Assembly: GCA_947462335.1 (NCBI GenBank)
Contig: OX381705.1
Location: 41,308,675 to 41,372,674 of the forward strand
DNA: 64,000 nucleotides
Reading direction: 5' to 3'
DNA from: Harmothoe impar
Taxonomy: Eukaryota > Annelida > Polychaeta > Phyllodocida > Polynoidae
The stretch's first letter is position 1, and each line of letters starts with the position of its first letter. A model generated the notes under the pieces. It was not told where the DNA came from and ran no database searches. It was given only the letters and a program-made list of their open reading frames with translations. A program made the position numbers and the translations under genes. Below are positions 58,783-64,000 of this stretch, piece after piece.

Positions 58783-59159
58783 TTCCGACTTGGATAAGTT
58801 TATGATTCCACCATTTTTTCATGGTTAGATGGCCATAGTTTTTCTGTAAGTGTTCTTTTCTTAAACCTTCTGGCCCATGTGGGAACTTTACCTCAAACCC
58901 TGTACCAGGTTTTGCCCTTTTTTTGCCATTTTGCCCATGACCAATTTCAGTGTTTATGCATAGACCCTACAGAAAGTCGAATAACACCATATTCCTCTAT
59001 GGGACAAATCTTTTAAACACATATAATGTCTATTGGGGATCGTGTCCATCACTGTAATGTAATTTGTTTTCATCTTTAGTAAATATTTATATATAATGTT
59101 TAATATTATATAATAAATTATATAACAAACATAACTACAACTTCAGACATACATTTTCA
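58783..59159. other. Non-coding stretch
   Basis: Nothing recognisable. Confidence 0.4.
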
Positions 59160-59184
59160 TGTGGCTTTTATTACCTTTAAAAAG

Positions 59185-59260
59185 TACAAGTAGTGTGGTG
59201 TTATCACAACGTTTCGGCAAAAGGGTGGTGCCTTCTTCAGGTGATACGACTACAGATTCA
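59185..59260 (-). ncRNA. Hammerhead-like sequence in a Penelope-like element terminal fragment
   Basis: On the minus strand CTGAAGA is followed by a GGC/GCC hairpin and then GAAAC, with a GTT/AAC arm beyond. This order matches the conserved core of hammerhead ribozymes, which are known in the terminal repeats of Penelope-like elements. An extra A before the GGC stem and a poor cleavage triplet suggest decay. No Penelope reverse transcriptase is visible nearby. Confidence 0.4.
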
Positions 59261-59673
59261 AGGTTACTCTGGGAGCAAGGTCATATGAGGTCAAAGTTCA
59301 ATTAGACAATGGGTAGGGTCATAGGTCAAGGTCATATGAGATTTGTACAGAGTCAGGGTTATTCAAATGTATTTTAGTTTGGTATTTGAAAATTTTAGTT
59401 TAAATCGTTTATATACCGGTACAACAAATTAGATAAATTAATAAATAGTCAGTACATTCAGGTTTTGATGTCATATATAAAAAGGGGCATACAAGTATGA
59501 TTTAATTCTAATTCCTTGGTCTGGTTTGTAGGATGCCTACTCTTTCCATTCGTACTCGCAGGTACGATCCCATGTTTTGGTCGATATTATTGATGTTATA
59601 ATACAGATCCTTTAGGAAAACATTTATGTTATAATACAGATCCTTCTAATAGGGGTTGGTACATATTCTACTA

Positions 59674-60664
59674 CCGTAAATTCCCGCGTACTACCCGCAT
59701 CTCGCGTATAACCCGCACCCCCAACTCAGGAGAATCCTATAACCCGTTTTTGGATCTGAAAATTTCTATTTTAGTACTGTGCTATAATGATAAAAAAACC
59801 TCGTATAACCCGCACCCTATATAGGGTAAATATGGGTAATATCGTGCCCCTAGTGACGATATTACCCAAATTTTCCTCACCACTCTTTTCCACTGTCATA
59901 AAGAACCATTTTTATAAGTATTTCTAAAAAAAAAAATTAAAATTAAAAAAATTGAGAAAAAATAAATGCCAATTGCACCCCCCTTGTAGGGTAAGCAGGG
60001 GCCTAAAAGTCTGGTTAAATTTTTGGGTTATATCGTTGTAGTTTTGGTTATATCGCTTATATCATTGTGTTATATCGCTCACCCATTGAAATACAGTGCA
60101 TTTGACCTTTTGGGTAAATCCGCTCATCTGTTTTCACACCCAAAAGTGTGAAAACAGGGTGGTTCAGCCCAAATGCTGTCACACCTGCATGGTGAGTAGC
60201 AGCATCTTCAAAATGATACATGTTATAGATGACTTATAAAGCTACCCTGTAGGGCTGTGCTCTTTATTTTATTGCCATTTATATATATTTATTTTATTTT
60301 ATGAAAAGTGAGCGATATAACAACATGCCTGAGCGATATAAGCTCTATGGGGATTACTATGGAAAAAGCTATGTTAGCAAGACTTGAAAATGCAGATTAT
60401 TGAGGGTTTTTGTTCATCTGTCGCTCCTTATAAACATGTATAGCCTAGGTAAATAAAATGTATTAAAATGAAACTTAATATAATGTGGCAAACTAAAAAA
60501 AAAAAAATTTAAAAAAAATTGTTGAAAAATGTGCCTTTTAGGGGGGGTGCGCGATATTACCACATGCGCGATATTACCCACATTTACCCTAGGCATGTCT
60601 GGTATCAAATGAAAGCTGAGTTTGGTTCGCGTACAACCCGCGGGTAGTACGCGGGAATTTACGG
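59674..60664. mobile_element. CCGTAAATTCCCGCG MITE, copy 2, interrupted
   Basis: Ends CCGTAAATTCCCGCGTA and TACGCGGGAATTTACGG match the intact copy at 32726-32887. The interior is split by a 770-bp insert at 59822-60591. Its right end supplies a stop codon to a minus-strand ORF. Confidence 0.88.
59822..60591. mobile_element. Nested element with TAGGGTAAAT...ATTTACCCTA ends
   Basis: A 770-bp insert with about 23-bp ends TAGGGTAAATATGGGTAATATCG and a complement with one mismatch. Inside, GCGATATAAC and GGTAATATCG motifs recur in both orientations (60055-60080, 60306-60345, 60550-60580). No ORF. Confidence 0.82.
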
Positions 60665-61402
60665 CACATTGCTGGATGCTTGACTAGACAAAGTTTTGTT
60701 TACTGAGGGGACTATTATGACCGATTCCAATTTTCTTTTCTTTGGGCGATCTTGGTTGCTGTTCATACTGTGACTGGACAGACTCCCGGTTGGGGTCAGA
60801 CTGGGCGAGATGCTGTTCGATTTTCTTTTCCGATCCACCGGCATGTAGTGGGACGAAGGGTTCTTTTCTTTATCTTCTTTCTCACACTGTGACTCTACTT
60901 CATCGTCTTGACTATCGGTTGTAAATAGGTCTGCTTTAAGTTGGCATATAGTAGGCATGTCCAAAATGACCGGGGTCATCGGTGCTGTTGATGTAGACGG
61001 TTTTGGAGATGGTGGGGTGGATTTAGCTGGAGATGGTTCATTTTTTGGAGATGGCTCCCGAGAGTACTTGGGGTCAGAATTGGTGTTTGTTTTTACCGGG
61101 GAAGTGTCACTATCAGAGTCAATGATATATTTAGGAGTTTTAATCCTACTTTGGCGTATGAATTTCTTCTTTGTTATTGAAACCAGTGGATGCTCGTGGC
61201 GAGTACCTTTCTTGGTCGTGGGATCCATAGTTGGTGCAATTTCAATTACCATATTTGTGGGCTTACGTCCATTCTTGACCTTTCTAGATTGCGCGACTGT
61301 ATTTGCAATTGACTTCGGAAGTGAGTTTTCTTTCTTTTGATCGGCCTTCTCGCTGCGGGTGTCTGATGATGGACTCGGCTCTGCAACGAGGCGGTAGAGT
61401 TA
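60659..61402 (-). CDS. Possible fragment of an unrecognised nuclear protein
   Basis: An open frame runs from about 61402 to a TAA at 60659-60661; the first ATG in frame gives 197 residues from 61252. The protein is disordered, Ser/Pro/Lys-rich, with SDSDTSP, acidic CEKEDKEK and two basic nuclear-localisation-like runs (DRKRKS, RPKKRKL). No family is recognised. The stop lies inside the right end of the MITE at 59674-60664, so the native C-terminus was probably longer. A splice-acceptor-like TTGCAG lies at 61381-61386. Confidence 0.4.
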
Positions 61403-61607
61403 TTGATTTAAATTTCACCTTCGAAGTGTCATGGAATTTTATTAGTTTAGCGCATTTAATAGGGGTCTTTTTAGTGGTAGTAGTTGTTATTTGTAGTGGA
61501 TCATAGTAGACTGGCGGTGGATTGGGTAAGACATGGTTGTGTTGCTTTTTCTGGTGTCGTTGGAGGTTATTAGTGACACACTTTCCGTTAAGTCTGGCAT
61601 TTGACAT
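61284..61607 (-). CDS. Possible upstream exon or frame of the same gene
   Basis: A 107-residue ORF immediately upstream on the same strand and overlapping the previous one in another frame. It starts with an ATG and a basic, Asn/Gln/His-rich segment (NNLQRHQKKQHNH), then a Pro/Tyr motif and Lys-rich sequence. It may be the N-terminus of the same gene separated by a frameshift, or a separate exon. No family recognised. Confidence 0.3.
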   Translation of the reverse strand: MSNARLNGKCVTNNLQRHQKKQHNHVLPNPPPVYYDPLQITTTTTKKTPIKCAKLIKFHDTSKVKFKSITLPPRCRAESIIRHPQREGRSKERKLTSEVNCKYSRAI

Positions 61608-62100
61608 GCCAAAAATGTGAAAAAAATGTTTTGAACTATCATGTTTTCGGTATTTTTCCCTGAAAATTCATGTGTTGCTGAAACACTGTTTCAAAAATTG
61701 CCACTACAAGTGCTTTAGTTGTTTTTTTATGATGAGTTGAATTTGGCATGTACAAACTTATTATTTTCTAATATTTTGGGCAAAATAGTGATTTATATCC
61801 CAAAATACTCTTGAGGATGACTTTTACACTGACATGGTTATTTTCTAGAGTATTTTAAAAGTGTACAGAACAATTTGGACAGTTTATTATGAATTTATCA
61901 CTGTTGGGGGCTACATTGTCAGTCCAGTTGAGATATATTTTATTGGACAACACAGCTGAAGCCTCCATGATATCTGTGATTTCATTTGGAATGTACAGCA
62001 GATCATTCTGAAAAGAAATGATATATTTTCAATTTGATCAGATCTCAAGATTGAAGAGGAGTATTGTGATATCAAATGCCACATTCAATAACCAAGATGC
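61608..62100. other. Non-coding stretch
   Basis: AT-rich, nothing recognisable. Confidence 0.4.
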
Positions 62101-62109
62101 TTTGGTTCT

Positions 62110-64000
62110 TGATGCGATATCTGTCATTGTAGATGTGGTAATTTTGGTGGTTGATGTGACATCATGGGTGGTTGATATGAGATTTTTGGGTGGTTAGGTA
62201 AGATTTTCTATTAGGTGTTAATGAGGTGTAGGGGGAGGATTGGAGACGCATTTAAAGATATAAAGTCTATTTTTGCCTATATTCTGCAGGTAGATGATAG
62301 TATTCCATACTTCTGAAGTGATTGGTTTTTCTTAAGATTGAAAAAAAAAGGATTGTATTGGGTATGACATTTTGGCAGTGGATGTGACATTCTGGTAGTG
62401 GATGTGACATTTTGGTAGTGGATGTGACATTTCGGCAGCTGAAACTAAACATGTGGATAGGACACTATAATTATGGATTATCGTGGCTGTGGATGCTAGA
62501 TTGTGACATTCTTCGGTTGTGAATGTGACTACAGGGAGGCAATAATATCAATATCATAATTTTTGAGAATAGTAGTGGGTAGTGGATTCATTGTAATATC
62601 ATGTAACATCTTAGCACCTCGAAGCTTGAAGGGAAAAGTTTTTTAAAAAAAGGTCGTGGATGTGACATTTTGGTAGTGGATGTGACATCTTGGCACCCTG
62701 TAGTAGCCCAAAGTGACAAACTTTTAAAAAAGAATGGATGGTAGTGGATGTGACATTTCGGTAGTGGATGTGACATTCGGTAGTGGATGTGACATCTTGG
62801 TACCCTGCAGTAGTCGGAAGTGGCAAAGTTAAAAAGAATTTGTGGATGGTAGTGGATGTGACATTTTGGTAGTGGATGTGACATTTCGGTAGTGGATGTG
62901 ACATCTTGGCACCCTGTAGTAGCCAGAAGTGGCAAACTAATAAAAATGAGTGGATGTGACATTTTGGTAGTGGATGTGACATTCGGTAGTGGATGCGACA
63001 TCTTGGTAACCTGCAGTAGTCGGAAGTGGCAAAGTTAAAAAGAATTGTGGATGTGACATTTCGGTAGTGGATGTGACATTTTGGTAGTAGATGTGACGTT
63101 TTGGTTGTGGATGTGAAGAGAAGCACCCATGTAAAAAAGGCTGTGTGTCCCGATATACTTATAGGCCTTGGCCGTGGATGCTAGATTGTCACATTTTTTG
63201 GTTGTGAATGTGACTACAGGGAGGCAATAATATTAATATCATAATTTTTGAGAATGAATGGTAGTGGGTAGTTGATTTTTTGTAATATCATGTAAGATCT
63301 TAGCACCTCGAAGCTTGAAGGGCAAAGTTTTAAAAATATAGGTCGTGGATGTGACATTTTGGTAGTGGATGTGACATCTTGGCACCCTGTAGTAGCCTGA
63401 AGTGACAAACTTTTAAAAAAGAATGGATGGTAGTGGATGTGACATTTTGGTAGTGGATGTGACATTTCGGTAGTGGATGTGACATCTTGGCACCCTGTAG
63501 TAGCCAGAAATGGCAAACTAATAAAAATTAATGGATGGTAGTGGATGTGACATTTTGGTAGTGGATGTGACATTCGGTAGTGGATGCGACATCTTAGTAT
63601 CCTGCAGTAGTCGGAAGTGGCAAAGTTAAAAAAAATTGTGGATGTGACATTTTGGTAGTGCATGTGACATTTTGGTAGTAGATGTGACGTTTTGGTTGTG
63701 GATGCGAAGAGAAGCACCCATGCAAAAAAGGCTGTGTGTCCCGATATAATTATAGGCCTTGGCCGTGGATGCTAGATTGTGACATTTTTTGGTTGTGAAT
63801 GTGACTACAGGGAGGCAATAATATTAATATCATAATTTTTGAGAATGAATGGTAGTGGGTAGTGGATTTATTGTAATATCATGTAACATCTTAGCACCTC
63901 GAAGCTTGAAGGGCAAAGTTTTTAAAAAAAAGGTCGTGGATGTGACATTTTGGTAGTGGATGTGACATCTTGGCACCCTGTAGTAGCCTGAAGTGGCAAA
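62110..64000. repeat. GTGGATGTGACATTTTGGTA satellite with higher-order repeat
   Basis: Short units around TAGTGGATGTGACATTTTGG repeat many times. They are organised in longer blocks that each contain a unique module (GGATGCTAGATTGTGACATT, then AGGGAGGCAATAATAT, then TTAGCACCTCGAAGCTTGAA). Module starts are near 62489, 63172 and 63763, a period of about 590-690 bp. The array runs off the window. Minus-strand ORFs across it are repeat translations. Confidence 0.95.

Noticed and set aside
62588..63717. Minus-strand ORFs of 137-171 residues rich in Ser-His-Pro-Leu-Pro
   Set aside because: They translate the GTGGATGTGACATT satellite; periodic residues follow the DNA repeat in several frames at once.
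1..64000. CRISPR arrays, operons or bacterial genes
   Set aside because: The tandem arrays lack the repeat-spacer pattern, and gene structure is eukaryotic throughout.

Overview
This window is nuclear DNA from an invertebrate animal. It has a many-exon gene with GT-AG introns, AT-rich introns, many families of miniature inverted-repeat elements (MITEs), and two kinds of reverse-transcribing element (a tyrosine-recombinase element and a BEL/Pao LTR element). The repeat mix would fit a marine invertebrate such as amphioxus, a mollusc or a hemichordate. That placement is inference; nothing here fixes the species.

Positions 3792-34842 (+ strand) hold nearly all of one zonula occludens / tight junction protein gene (ZO/TJP family; Polychaetoid in flies). 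I could place 31 coding exons with consistent splice phases. They total 5094 nt, giving 1697 residues plus a stop, close to the roughly 1750 residues of vertebrate ZO-1. The domain order is PDZ1, PDZ2, proline-rich linker, PDZ3, SH3, guanylate-kinase-like (GK), a long disordered region, and a C-terminal ZU5 domain ending just before the stop. The start codon lies in an exon upstream that I could not identify. A 3' UTR of about 2 kb follows, with a polyadenylation signal at 36848. Introns carry an 18-copy 44-bp minisatellite, a CpG-rich patch and several MITEs.

From 37180 to 42380 lies a tyrosine-recombinase retrotransposon of the Ngaro/PAT type on the minus strand. It has split direct repeats in the order A1-ORFs-B1-A2-B2. 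Both ORFs (gag-like/RT/RNase H and tyrosine recombinase) are open, and the two A repeats look identical, so it is young and may be competent.

From 42381 to about 48970 the DNA is a mosaic of repeats: an inverted-repeat pair, hAT-like MITEs with target duplications, a GC-tract foldback element and a segment duplicated again at 55743. From about 48970 to 55742 lies a broken BEL/Pao LTR retrotransposon (minus strand). It has one LTR, frameshifts, nonsense codons, a truncated integrase, and an 843-bp transposon inserted in the reverse transcriptase. The rest (55743-64000) holds a TTAA-flanked element, a Penelope-like terminal fragment with hammerhead-like sequence, a MITE nested in another MITE, a possible small nuclear-protein gene fragment whose stop codon lies in MITE sequence, and a satellite with a roughly 590-690 bp higher-order repeat running off the window end.
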